Assembly (NCBI GenBank): GCA_019828565.1 | Contig: JAHDYR010000064.1 | Location: 558,001-622,000, forward strand | Reading direction: 5' to 3' | DNA: 64,000 nucleotides | Source of the DNA: Carpediemonas membranifera | Taxonomy: Eukaryota; Fornicata | Shown here: positions 40,053 through 49,673 of the stretch, in pieces | Position numbering within the stretch: the first letter of the stretch is position 1 | Layout of the letters: each line of letters opens with the position of its first letter | The notes under the pieces: model-generated | Told to the model about the DNA's origin: nothing | Seen by the model: only the letters and a program-made list of their open reading frames with translations | Database searches by the model: none | Made by a program: the position numbers and the translations under genes

Positions 40053-41074
40053 ATGCACCCGAAAGCTCACTCGCAAACCAAACTGATGGTGGTGCTTTCA
40101 GAACTAAGCTCCGTTCCAGAGCTATCGTTGTTTCTTAGATTTCACATAATTGGCGCTAATGTACCTGCAAAATCGATGTATGTCCAAATTTCCGGATCTT
40201 ATGCAGTATGGTCGAAGCTATTCTCGATACAGAGGGTTTGGAGGCCGATCCGAACGAAACAACGTACTTCTCACAGATTTGCAATCGACGTGTCGACGTT
40301 CTCCACCGCCTTGCCAGCCACCCCGCTGCAAAGGTCACCGCCACAGCCAACCCGATGCCGATCAATCCCGACCTCAACAGACGCCTGGTAGCGAACAAGA
40401 CAGTCGGGATGCTCATGACTGCTGCCAAAGGCGGCTCGGCACTCCCCACACCGCCCCAGTTTCTCACGGCCCAGCACAGGCCCCAGCCCCAGGCCGTGGC
40501 TCCACGGGCACCGTTCGTGCTCAACTTCACTCTTCCCGACATTACGCTGCACCGGTCTGCTGGAACGACCACCACTGGCCTCCAGATGGTCCTCCGCGTG
40601 TGGGAGGTCCGCGAGGCAGCTGTGGGAACATGCCTCGGCGTGGCTCACGTCCCAATCTCTAGCAGGGCAGGGTCTGATAGGCGCAGGGCACCAGTACTCG
40701 CTGAGAAGCTGTCCTCGACCCACGTTGTCACAAACACCTTCTTGGGCGGGGTCCGGTTCGACCCGCCGCTGTTGGCGGCTAAGGTCGACGGCAGACCAAG
40801 TACAGAGTCGATAGGCTTCATTGATATCGAGTATGAGAGCCTGTTACAGAGACCGCCGCCTCGTAGACGAGCGGGGAGCCGCCGCAGTCGCCGGGAAACC
40901 AGTGGGGTGCGGGATGGCGTCACGATGGGGGAACTTGTGTCCAGCAGCCGTGTATCTCGACGGATGCGCGATGGAAGCGAGAGTGCCCGAGGCGATTGGA
41001 GTGCCAGGAGACGGTCGCGGCACACGTCGTCGAGCGTACTACTGCCCATTCCTGACATTGATGGAGCTGGTTAG
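40053..41074 (+). CDS. Spliced protein with possible C2-like domain
   Basis: Exon 1 is 40053..40177 and exon 2 is 40207..41074, with a 29-base intron (40178..40206, GTATGT to TCTTATGCAG). The product is 330 residues. Splicing joins FLRFHIIGANVPAKS to IMVEAILDTEG, which together form a strand pattern expected for the first half of a C2 domain. Later, FVLNFTLPDI and LQMVLRVWEVREAAVGTCLG continue with the strand, WEV and LG-x-A pattern of a C2 fold's second half. The last 90 residues are rich in R and S and probably disordered. I cannot name the family. Ciliary and membrane-binding C2 proteins would be candidates. Confidence 0.65.
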
Positions 41075-41276
41075 ATGACAGAATGGTCATTTTTTATGTT
41101 AGAGCGTTGTACCCACAAAGATTCAGATCAATAAAATGGAATAGGCCGGCTGAGTCGAAATGACATGCTAATTGAAGCCTACGAATGTTCTATAAGAGAC
41201 ATACTGGCTGGAGTCTGGCGGAGTGAGTCAGGAGGGCGGTAGCTACCCATATTTTCAGCCTCGCTTTTTTATGCAG

Positions 41277-41300
41277 TTTTTTTTCATTGAAAAAAGTTGC
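41277..41300 (+). promoter_or_regulatory. T-tract/CATT/A-tract promoter motif of eS6
   Basis: Reads TTTTTTTTCATTGAAAAAAG then TTGC, ending 20 bases before the eS6 ATG. The ADF-H gene has the same GAAAA-GTTGC end, and uS11 has the same T-tract, CAT and A-tract. Confidence 0.6.
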
Positions 41301-41320
41301 TTTGCTCCCCAGGCTTGCTA

Positions 41321-42000
41321 ATGAAGCTCAATCTGTCCTTCCCTGTTAACGGCACCAACAAGGTTGTTGAGATTGAAGACGAGAAGAAGCTGTATGTTTA
41401 TTTTTTGGTTGATTACCAAGCGCCATCTTCTACGACAAGCGCATGAGCCAGGAGGTTCCCCTTGACGTCCTCGGTGAGGAGTTCACCGGTTATGTCGCCA
41501 AGATCACTGGTGGCAACGACAAGCAGGGCTTCCCCATGTACCAGGGTGTCCTTGTCCCCCACCGTGTCCGCCTTCTCATGAAGCCCGGCAACAAGTGCTA
41601 CACTCCCCGCCGTGAGGGCGAGTTCAAGCGTAAGTCCGTCCGTGGCTGCATCGTCTCCCACGACCTTTCCGCCCTCTCCCTTTGCATCACCAAGAAGGGT
41701 CTCGCCGATCTCCCCGGCCTTACCGATGCCACCAACCCCCGCCGTCTCGGCCCCAAGCGCGCTTCCAACATCCGTAAGATGTTCAACCTCGAGAAGACCG
41801 ATGATGTCCGTAAGTTCGTCGTTCGCCGCTCTGTCACCACCAAGGGCGGCCACACCAAGTCCAAGGCCCCCAAGATCCAGCGCCTTGTCACTGCCCAGAC
41901 CATCCAGCGCAAGCGCCACCTCCAGAAGGTGAAGATGGCCAACTGGCGCCGTTCCATCGCTGAGGCCAAGGAGTACAAGACCAAGTACGGCCGTGCTTAA
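41321..42000 (+). CDS. RPS6: 40S ribosomal protein eS6
   Basis: 216 residues in two exons (41321..41391 and 41421..42000) with a 29-base intron (41392..41420, GTATGT to GATTACCAAG). Splicing joins [24 protein letters not shown] to [20 protein letters not shown], the universal eS6 N terminus. [20 protein letters not shown] and [20 protein letters not shown]-like segments follow. The C-terminal helix is shorter than in animals and lacks the serine cluster that S6 kinase phosphorylates, ending [10 protein letters not shown] promoter motif lies just upstream. Confidence 0.97.
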
Positions 42001-42614
42001 GCGTTGTAAAGGTTCTTCTAAATCTCAGCACCTGCCCTCATAGAGTAGAAGATATGAGCGTCATGAAATCTGGCCTGCGTGCGTTTATGTTAGTTGAAAG
42101 CGGGACAAATTGTCCACAAATCTTATCTAGCTTTTGTGGCAAGAGCTGGGTAAAGAATGGGATCAAATGCAAACGTTCAGTTGTCCTAAGCTTGTACAGG
42201 ATCTTCCCTGAGCACAAATTGCATTCAACGCCGTCGTGCCCGCCGATACTATCACCCTCTTGGTGTTTGAGCTGAACAACGTTGCCACAAGCTGTATAAC
42301 TTAAAGAAGCAGTGAAACATACACCCGCAAAGATATTTGAGATGTTCTGCAGGCACCGTGTTGTACGTAGACTGATTCATCCCGCTCCGACCCGTGGTGG
42401 CGTTGGAAATACATTTTCGATTTACGTGTTACTTGCCACTTACAGGAGAGTAATATGGAGACAGGACAGCTTGCATAGGGCACTCTGCCCAAGTCTAGGG
42501 CCCCTTCTGCGACATTCACCATGCGATTTTTTTCTGACACGAAAAGTTGCAGAACAATACACAGCCCAATTCTCAACACCCGTTCGTCCTCATTGTTAGT
42601 TACTCATCCAGCCC
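42001..42614. other. Intergenic region between eS6 and the ADF-H gene
   Basis: About 600 bases. Frames of about 90 codons exist on both strands near 42,300 to 42,600 but have no domain and overlap each other. The ADF-H promoter motif lies at 42,526. Confidence 0.5.
42526..42550 (+). promoter_or_regulatory. T-tract/A-tract promoter motif of the ADF-H gene
   Basis: Reads TTTTTTTCTGACACGAAAAG then TTGC. It lies about 65 bases before the ATG and resembles the motif of eS6, with a longer spacer in place of CATT. Confidence 0.4.
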
Positions 42615-43499
42615 ATGTCTTTCACCGCTCAGGGAAATATCCGCGTCGAAGACCTTGATAAGATCAAGGGCACCATTAACGACATCCGCGACGCCACGAA
42701 GCCCACACAGTGGATGACTCTGACCTACGGCAAGGGCCGCAATGACATCGTCATGAGCCAGACCGGCAATGGCGACATTAACGAGCTCGTCGACGCCCTG
42801 ACGCCCGATACGATCTACTTCTCCTACATCCGCGTGCCCCTCGACGCCCTCCGCGAGAAGTTCGTCTTCATCACCTACATCGGTGAGTCCGTTCGCCCCA
42901 TGAAGCGCGCGTTCGTTTCCCAGCACAAGCCCGATATTGAGAAGATCCTGTCTCCACACCACCTCTCGGTGTCGGCCTCCAGCGAGGAAGACCTGGCCGC
43001 TGAAGAGATCCTCAAGTCCCTGCACAAGGGTTCTGGGGCCAACTACGACGCGCAAGCCTCCCAGGACAAGGGCATCCTCCCGGTCGACCCGAACTACCTC
43101 AGAGAACGGAAGGACTTCTACAAGAAGCAGGAGCTCACCGAAGAGCGCGACCTCACTAGGGCCTTCAACAAGGACCCTCTGTCGACTACCCCCATGGACC
43201 TCCGCGGCCGTCCCGGCATCACCGAGCGTTACATCAACGACAATGTCCCCAAGACCGCCGCCAAGCCCGCCCCCGCCCCTGCCACGAAGCCCGAACCCGT
43301 CGCCGAGCCTGATAAGCCCGTCGAGCCCGCAGTTGAACCTGTTGAGGAGCCCGCCGTCGAGGAGCCGACCCCCGAGGAGCCCGCCGAGGAGGGCAAAGAG
43401 GTTGTTGAAGAGCAGCCTGAACCTGAACAGGTCGAGGCTGAGGTTGAGGCCGAGGTCGAGGCCGTGGACGTGTCCCCCGAGGACAGCCCCCAGGAGTAA
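42615..43499 (+). CDS. ADF-H domain actin-binding protein (coactosin/Abp1-like)
   Basis: 294 residues, single exon. Residues 1 to 125 form an actin-depolymerising-factor homology domain: WMTLTYGKGRNDIVMSQTGN, then TIYFSYIRVPLDALREKFVF and ITYIGESVRPMKRAFVSQHK. The RV and KFVFI-x-x-x-G segments are typical of coactosin and drebrin-like ADF-H domains, which bind filaments rather than sever them. A charged linker follows, then a C-terminal tail of about 80 residues made of P, E, V and A repeats. A translation-type promoter motif precedes the gene, which suggests high expression. Confidence 0.87.
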   Translation: MSFTAQGNIRVEDLDKIKGTINDIRDATKPTQWMTLTYGKGRNDIVMSQTGNGDINELVDALTPDTIYFSYIRVPLDALREKFVFITYIGESVRPMKRAFVSQHKPDIEKILSPHHLSVSASSEEDLAAEEILKSLHKGSGANYDAQASQDKGILPVDPNYLRERKDFYKKQELTEERDLTRAFNKDPLSTTPMDLRGRPGITERYINDNVPKTAAKPAPAPATKPEPVAEPDKPVEPAVEPVEEPAVEEPTPEEPAEEGKEVVEEQPEPEQVEAEVEAEVEAVDVSPEDSPQE

Positions 43500-43607
43500 A
43501 GCGTCTGGCACGTTGAACTGGTTTATGTGAATTTTTCGCATGGGAGCCGGCTTGCAGTAAAGTAGCAAAGTTTATTATGTAACAGCAACATATCCCGTGC
43601 ATGCGGG

Positions 43608-46600
43608 TCACTGGTCGTTCTCATCCTGTCCCAGCAGCCCGCGATCCTTCAGATAGGCCGCCAGCAGGGTTGTCTCGCCAATGACGCCACTGGGGATCAT
43701 CTTCAATAGCCCCTGTATCATCGTCTCCGAGTGCTGTAGGGATCGGAACATGGGACGGAAGACGAGACGGTAGCTCAGCCCGATCGCCAGCAGGCCGGCC
43801 AGGCTGACAGGGATGTTGATGATGCGGTACACGAGGAGCACTGTCGTCAGCAGCGACCGGTAGTCCTCGAGCTCCGCCCAGAGCCCGGTCGCCATCGTCG
43901 TCTCGAGCCGCAGCGCCTCTGCCCATACCTCGTTGTCGACGCCGCCGTCGCAGATGCAGGTGGCCGTCGAGGGGCTGACGAAGGCGCTTGTCTGCTCGAA
44001 CACGGCAATCATGTCGCTCAGCGTCAGGCCGTCGATCGAGGAGCAGTTGTCGCAGTCGAAAGAGTGGATGGCGTCGAGCAGCCCGCCGTTCGACCGGAGG
44101 GAGTTAGCGAATATGAGCGGCACACTGTGGGAGCCGACGAGCTGCCCGTGATCATCCTGGAACGCCTCGTTTGCTGACAGAAGCAGCTCGTAGAACTCGG
44201 CGGACTCAGAGGGCTGCGTGGCGATCGGCACGAGGGAGTTGACCGATACGAAGAAGTCCAGGATGCGGCGGGCGCTGATGTCGATCGAGTCAGAGAGGGA
44301 AATGAGGAAGTAGGACGCCAGACTCAGCCCCACGATCGCCACGAAGATCGCCGCGACAGCGTACAGATTCAGCGATGATAGGTAGAAGAACTTTGTGATG
44401 CGGGTACGGCCAGGTCGCTGCTTGATCACGTCAAGCTGCGTCGGCTGGCGTGGGCTGGCGATGTGCCAGATCGACCGCAGACCGGCGACCGTGAGCACGC
44501 CTTCCGCGGCCAGCAGCACGACCAGCAGGCCGGTCCACAGCTCAAGTGTCGTGGTGGTGTCACTGATCTGGCCCTGGAGGTGGTTCTCGAGCGTGTCAAC
44601 CACCCCAACGTAGCCCTTGGAGAACGCCTCAAGCAACGACGCGAACTTCTCGTCGAACAGGATGGCGCGGCCAATGGCGCACTGCGTGTCGGGGTCGAGG
44701 CTCCGGTCGTACGTCGAGTTGGTGTAGAGGCGCGGGGGCCGGGAGAAGAGCACGGTGTCCGAGGCGGTGTCCTCGTCGGCGATGTCGTACTCGAACGCGG
44801 ATAGCTCTGCCAGCACTGTGTCGCCGACACCGCTCCCCCACAACTCTAGGGCAATCGAGATCCGCTCGATCCGGCGCATCTCGTCAAGCGGCACGGTCAT
44901 TTCCTCGAGCACGGCCAGATCGAGCCCCTCGTCCTCCATGACTGTCGTCAGGTAGGGCACGTGGCTCTGCTGGAGCCCCTCCTCGAAGGCCAGGGCCAGT
45001 CCATGGTCCTGGAACTGGGCGAAGAGGCGGGCGTCGGCAAGCAGGTCCCGGTGGACGGCCATCAGCGCCGACAGGGACTCGGCGATGTCCAGCCGGAGAT
45101 CGCCGAGTCCAGACAGTTCACTCTCGACGTCCTTCATGCGAGCGTCAACGTTGTAGATGGCGAGGACGCCGAGCAGGAAGAGGGCCATGAGGGCGACGTC
45201 GATTGCCTGGCCCACCCACATCAGCACGCGGGGCAGGTCGATGAAGGGCTTCTTGGTCTCGCCCCCGATGTCGATGGCGCTGTCGGTGCGGTTGGTGAAG
45301 AATGACGTGAACGACGTGCCCGACGTCCTCGATGCGACGTTGGACCTGGTCGTCTCATCCGTCTCGGCCACCGTCGAGTAGTTCAACTCAGCCTTCTCCT
45401 CGGCGGAGGTCTCAAAGATGATCTCACGTGCGGCCACACGCTTTGAGTCGACCCGCGATGCCCCGGCCCGGATGCTGAGGCTGCAGCAGATGCAGATGCC
45501 GAGGATGATGCCGGTCAGCACGCACACCCCCATGAGGACGGTCGACACCGTCCGGGCCCAGCCGCGGTAGTCTGTGATGTCCGTTACACCCGTGTCCGAG
45601 GAGGACTGCAGGGAGGCGCGGGCCTCGCTGACGTACGCCGCGACATTGTCCCGCTGGGTCCAGTAGCGATCGTCCGACAGCACTGTGCGGGCGAGCAGCT
45701 GGCGCAGGTCGGGATCGAGGGCGGTGTCGTTGGCGGCGTCGGTGTAGTATCCGAGGGCGAAGACGGCATCCGTGCGCTGGTACGTCTCGAGATCGGAGTG
45801 GTATGTCGTCTCAGCGGTGTAGTTGTACGTGAAGTCGTACAGCGGGCACGACGCCTCGGGGGGGAAGTCATCGGGCAAGACCAGTCGCACGGCAATCAGC
45901 TCCAGGTACTCGAGCAGCGTGCTCCCGGTCTGAGCCGCAGCGATGCCGGCCCGGACGTCGGCGTCCATGTCGATCGCGATGAGGGTGCCGAGGATCGCCT
46001 CCCGCTCCCGGGCAGCCCCGTACGCCCAGTACTCCTGGAGCGTGGTCAGCTGGCCGTTTTCGACGAAGCTGAACGCGGTCCAGGTCATGGAGTCGATGCA
46101 TTCGCTGAACTCGTCGACGAGGCCCAGGATCTCAATGGACGTATCGACGGTGTCCAGGATCTCGAGCGTCAGGACAACGCGTGCCACGGCCATGACGCCC
46201 AGTGTGATCAGGGCGCCGGCCACGACGGTGGCGATCATCGTACCCACGACCCAGAACTTGTGGAGCCGGGTGGTGCACTCCTCGAAGCGCTGTTCGCACT
46301 GCAGAATCTCTGACTCGAGGATCTGCACCAAGCCCTCGTTGTTGACGAGAGAGTTGGTGCTGATGCCGTTGGCGAGGTTGGTGATGGATGCCGTGGACTG
46401 CTGTATCAGGGCGTGCGACATCAGGGGGGGCGAGTCGTCCGAGTCGAGCGCGGACTCCGTCTCCTGCTCCGTCGTCGAGATCATCTGCGTCGTCACCTCG
46501 TCGTGGGCTAGCTGCGAGTGGCTCTCGAAGCCGAAGCCATCATCGAGCGCGCTGTCGTCCGTCAGGTCTGTGTCCGATAGCTCTGTCCGCTCGGTGACCG

Positions 46601-49600
46601 TTTGGGCGATAGTCACGGACCGCCGCGACAGCTGCTTCGTGAGGTCGGGCCCTGAGTCCTTGAAGCTGATCATTGCCCTCGTGGCGAGCTTGGACCGCAT
46701 GATGGGCTTCTTGCGGGGCTTCTTCTTGGTCTCAGAATTCCGTACCATCTGCTCGACGACGCTGGCGTCTAGATGCAGGAAGAGGTTGATGGATTCCGTC
46801 TGGTAATCGCCCACATCGTTGAACGCTCGCCGCAGCACGAACAGCTGTAGTACCGCGATGATCGCGAGGACGACCACGAGAATGAGCCCGTCCGCCACAG
46901 CGCCGACAGCTCGCAGCCGTGTGAGGGCGTCGCTCACGGTGGTGAGGGCCAAACGGGCGGCGTCGAGGAAGGCACCAGACCCGTTTGCCCGCAGGAACTG
47001 CTGGTCCCGTGCGGTGGCGACGTGGGCCTGCACTCGGTCGAGGCTGACGACGATGGACGAGATGTAATCGAGAAGACCCGTCGTCGTTTCCTGCAGGCTG
47101 ACAGGCGCCAGGGGCACGAATGAGGCGGCGAACAGCCTGCGGTCCTGCAAGAGGTCGTTGAGCCCGGGGAAGACGAGACCGATCGTCGTCGACGTCACGC
47201 CGTCGACCACGGCCGTGGTATGTTCCCGCAGCTTGGCCGTCGTCGCCTTCAGCCGCACGTCCACGGGGTCGTCGGATAGCATGTAGCCCGAGACGGCGCC
47301 GGGGCTGATGCTCTCGACCTGCAGGACCTCCGCGAGTAAGGTGCTCTCGGCAGCCGATCCGGCGGTCCCTGCGACGTTGTACGCGATGTCGACGAGCGTC
47401 TCGATGAGGGTGATTCGGACCTGGGCCTGCAGCAGGAACAGGGCGCAGATGGCGGTCAGCGTCAGCAGCACGATGTTAACCATGCCGTTGAGACGGCGGA
47501 CGGCGCTGCTCTTCTTGTCGCTGTCCTGCTTGAGGATGTCGAGCACGTTGAGCTCGTTGTATCCGCCCCCCATGGATGACGCCGACTGCGACGACCCGTT
47601 GTCACTGCTTCCGTCGTTCCGGATGTCCTCGTTGCGCCGCCTGACCGAGATGTCATCGGCACACTGATAGAGGAGCGCGCTCTTCTCGGGGTCCTGCCGA
47701 ATGTCCCTGACGAACTCCGCGTACGACCGGATGATAGCGTCGCGGTCGGGGAACGTCTTGATCAGCTCGACGTAGATGCTGTTGGCCGCCGCCGAGTGCC
47801 TATGAATGGACTCCGAGACCTCCAGCAGCAGCGTGATATTTGGGTCGGGCTGCGAGAGGCACTGCCAGAAGTAGTGGATCGCCTTCCTCGCCGCCTCCGT
47901 CTCGTCTCGGGCAGCCCGTTGCTTCCGCATGAGGACGCCGTGCGTCTCCTGGGCGGTTCCACAGTCGTGCTTGCGGCGGTAGCCGTCGGCCGACGCGTGT
48001 AGGGCCGTGAGAAAGGAGAGCGAGACGATGTCGATCGGGGGGATCAGGTCCATCGCCGCGAACGACGGGATGCGGCAGGCCTCGAAGATGGCGTTCTCGA
48101 CGTTGGCGCTGACCGTGAGTGTGTACTGGATGAGCGCCAGTCGGGACATCGCACCAGTGAACCGACTGGCGCACAGCATCTCCAGATGCCGCTGCAGGTG
48201 ATGGGCGAGTGTCTGCTTCGCCTCGACCCGTGCACCGTTCGTATAGGGCATGCCGAGCAGCTCGAAGCGCTCCCTGTCGTGCTGCTCCTCAGCCATGTAA
48301 AGCTGCTTCGCCCAGGCCAGAGCGAAGATATACTGTGTGAAGCTGTACCGTGTGTAGGGGCCGGTCGGGGAGCGGAGGGAGGGCAGCAGGGACGAGGGCT
48401 GCTTGAGGATGCCCCTACTCATCGATCCGACGGTCATGTCGTCCTCGGTGAGGCGCATATCCAGTACGCTATGCAGGAGCAGGTGGAGGTATGCGAACTT
48501 CGCCAAGACCAGTGCGACGACGATGGGCGCGGCGATGAACGGGGCCGACCAGACCAGGAGGGGCGTCACCTGGGTGGCAATGGTCGCTGCCAACACGGCG
48601 CCGTACCAAGCGAGGTGGGTGGTCCACATGACGGGGTGGAGGAAGTGCGGGATGAAGAACTGCACCGCCGCGGCCACAGTCTCGACGGCGACCAGGGCGC
48701 CTGCAGTCACGGTGGGCCGGCCGTGCCCGAACCCAAACGTGTCCGTGGTCGCGAGCATTGCAACGACCATGAGGATCGGGTGCTCGAGCAGGATTACGCG
48801 GCTCGGGAAGGATAGCAGGCGCGACGACGACGGGGACACTGGGTGTGAGAATGACACGCACGTCGCCACAGCGGAGACGGCCACGACGCAGCCCAGCCCC
48901 ATCGTGGAGATGGCGATCATGGCGACGTGGCTGAGGGAGCCCGTCGAGATGTCTGCATAGACGCCTGCAAACGCGTCGGGGGCCTTCGAGGGCGCCACGA
49001 ACGCGATCGAGAGCATCTGTGCGAACGGGATCAGGAGGGGGCCGCGGCCGATGAGCATCGTGAAGATGTAGAGCGGCTGGAGGCGGGCCCGACGCTTTCC
49101 TTCACTCACGACGAGGACCTCGATGAGGGTCCATAGGAGGGCCAGTGCGGAGACACAGGCGCACGCTACCACAGCTACCTGGGCAACAGTTGACACCTTG
49201 AAGACGTTGAGCAGCGGCCATATGAGGAAGAGGCGCAGGAACGCCGTGGTATCGTCGTCAGCCTGGGGAGGGAAGGAGAGGGCAAGAAGTTGGACGACCA
49301 AGATAGGATAGAGAGCTATAGACATGAAATTATCAAGTGTAGATAGACGTACACTTGTAATGAAGTTTGTGAACTGCACATGGGGGAACGATGGAATGGA
49401 TAGGGGGCGAAGGAAGCCCTGTACGGAGGTGTTCGTGTATGCTGAGCTAGCTGTGCCTCTAAACGAAAATGACACAGAAACACCGCTCTGTGCATGCGCT
49501 AAGGAGCCTCGGTTAGACCCCATTGCTGCGATATGATTCAGCCTCCGTCGTTCGGACAAGTTTATCGTACCGCAAGTAAATCGCCTTGTTGATCGCCCCG

Positions 49601-49631
49601 ATCCTGCTGACGTGCCCCAAGGTCGACACAT
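43608..49631 (-). CDS. Giant multi-pass membrane protein of the TmcB/TmcC-like family
   Basis: 2007 residues, single exon. About ten membrane spans fill residues 100 to 420. A helical region follows with YFWQCLSQPDPNITLLLEVS, IYVELIKTFPDRDAIIRSYA and EFVRDIRQDPEKSALLYQCA, which are the TPR-like motifs of Dictyostelium and ciliate TmcB/TmcC proteins. From about 700 onwards, modules of one membrane span, a 150 to 250 residue helical outer region and a second span repeat about four times (for example TMIATVVAGALITLGVMAVA and FLLGVLAIYNVDARMKDVES). That arrangement recalls chemoreceptor ectodomains. Function in signalling or adhesion is inference. The ATG at 49523 (MGSNRGSL) is a possible alternative start. 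A relative lies in opposite orientation 7 kb away. Confidence 0.85.
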   Translation of the reverse strand: MCRPWGTSAGSGRSTRRFTCGTINLSERRRLNHIAAMGSNRGSLAHAQSGVSVSFSFRGTASSAYTNTSVQGFLRPLSIPSFPHVQFTNFITSVRLSTLDNFMSIALYPILVVQLLALSFPPQADDDTTAFLRLFLIWPLLNVFKVSTVAQVAVVACACVSALALLWTLIEVLVVSEGKRRARLQPLYIFTMLIGRGPLLIPFAQMLSIAFVAPSKAPDAFAGVYADISTGSLSHVAMIAISTMGLGCVVAVSAVATCVSFSHPVSPSSSRLLSFPSRVILLEHPILMVVAMLATTDTFGFGHGRPTVTAGALVAVETVAAAVQFFIPHFLHPVMWTTHLAWYGAVLAATIATQVTPLLVWSAPFIAAPIVVALVLAKFAYLHLLLHSVLDMRLTEDDMTVGSMSRGILKQPSSLLPSLRSPTGPYTRYSFTQYIFALAWAKQLYMAEEQHDRERFELLGMPYTNGARVEAKQTLAHHLQRHLEMLCASRFTGAMSRLALIQYTLTVSANVENAIFEACRIPSFAAMDLIPPIDIVSLSFLTALHASADGYRRKHDCGTAQETHGVLMRKQRAARDETEAARKAIHYFWQCLSQPDPNITLLLEVSESIHRHSAAANSIYVELIKTFPDRDAIIRSYAEFVRDIRQDPEKSALLYQCADDISVRRRNEDIRNDGSSDNGSSQSASSMGGGYNELNVLDILKQDSDKKSSAVRRLNGMVNIVLLTLTAICALFLLQAQVRITLIETLVDIAYNVAGTAGSAAESTLLAEVLQVESISPGAVSGYMLSDDPVDVRLKATTAKLREHTTAVVDGVTSTTIGLVFPGLNDLLQDRRLFAASFVPLAPVSLQETTTGLLDYISSIVVSLDRVQAHVATARDQQFLRANGSGAFLDAARLALTTVSDALTRLRAVGAVADGLILVVVLAIIAVLQLFVLRRAFNDVGDYQTESINLFLHLDASVVEQMVRNSETKKKPRKKPIMRSKLATRAMISFKDSGPDLTKQLSRRSVTIAQTVTERTELSDTDLTDDSALDDGFGFESHSQLAHDEVTTQMISTTEQETESALDSDDSPPLMSHALIQQSTASITNLANGISTNSLVNNEGLVQILESEILQCEQRFEECTTRLHKFWVVGTMIATVVAGALITLGVMAVARVVLTLEILDTVDTSIEILGLVDEFSECIDSMTWTAFSFVENGQLTTLQEYWAYGAAREREAILGTLIAIDMDADVRAGIAAAQTGSTLLEYLELIAVRLVLPDDFPPEASCPLYDFTYNYTAETTYHSDLETYQRTDAVFALGYYTDAANDTALDPDLRQLLARTVLSDDRYWTQRDNVAAYVSEARASLQSSSDTGVTDITDYRGWARTVSTVLMGVCVLTGIILGICICCSLSIRAGASRVDSKRVAAREIIFETSAEEKAELNYSTVAETDETTRSNVASRTSGTSFTSFFTNRTDSAIDIGGETKKPFIDLPRVLMWVGQAIDVALMALFLLGVLAIYNVDARMKDVESELSGLGDLRLDIAESLSALMAVHRDLLADARLFAQFQDHGLALAFEEGLQQSHVPYLTTVMEDEGLDLAVLEEMTVPLDEMRRIERISIALELWGSGVGDTVLAELSAFEYDIADEDTASDTVLFSRPPRLYTNSTYDRSLDPDTQCAIGRAILFDEKFASLLEAFSKGYVGVVDTLENHLQGQISDTTTTLELWTGLLVVLLAAEGVLTVAGLRSIWHIASPRQPTQLDVIKQRPGRTRITKFFYLSSLNLYAVAAIFVAIVGLSLASYFLISLSDSIDISARRILDFFVSVNSLVPIATQPSESAEFYELLLSANEAFQDDHGQLVGSHSVPLIFANSLRSNGGLLDAIHSFDCDNCSSIDGLTLSDMIAVFEQTSAFVSPSTATCICDGGVDNEVWAEALRLETTMATGLWAELEDYRSLLTTVLLVYRIINIPVSLAGLLAIGLSYRLVFRPMFRSLQHSETMIQGLLKMIPSGVIGETTLLAAYLKDRGLLGQDENDQ

Positions 49632-49673
49632 GGTTGAATATGTCTTTTATGTGTATATCGTAACAATACCGGC

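Noticed and set aside
42301-42599. Frames of over 90 codons on both strands upstream of the ADF-H gene
   Set aside because: They overlap each other and the ADF-H promoter motif, and neither has a recognisable domain.
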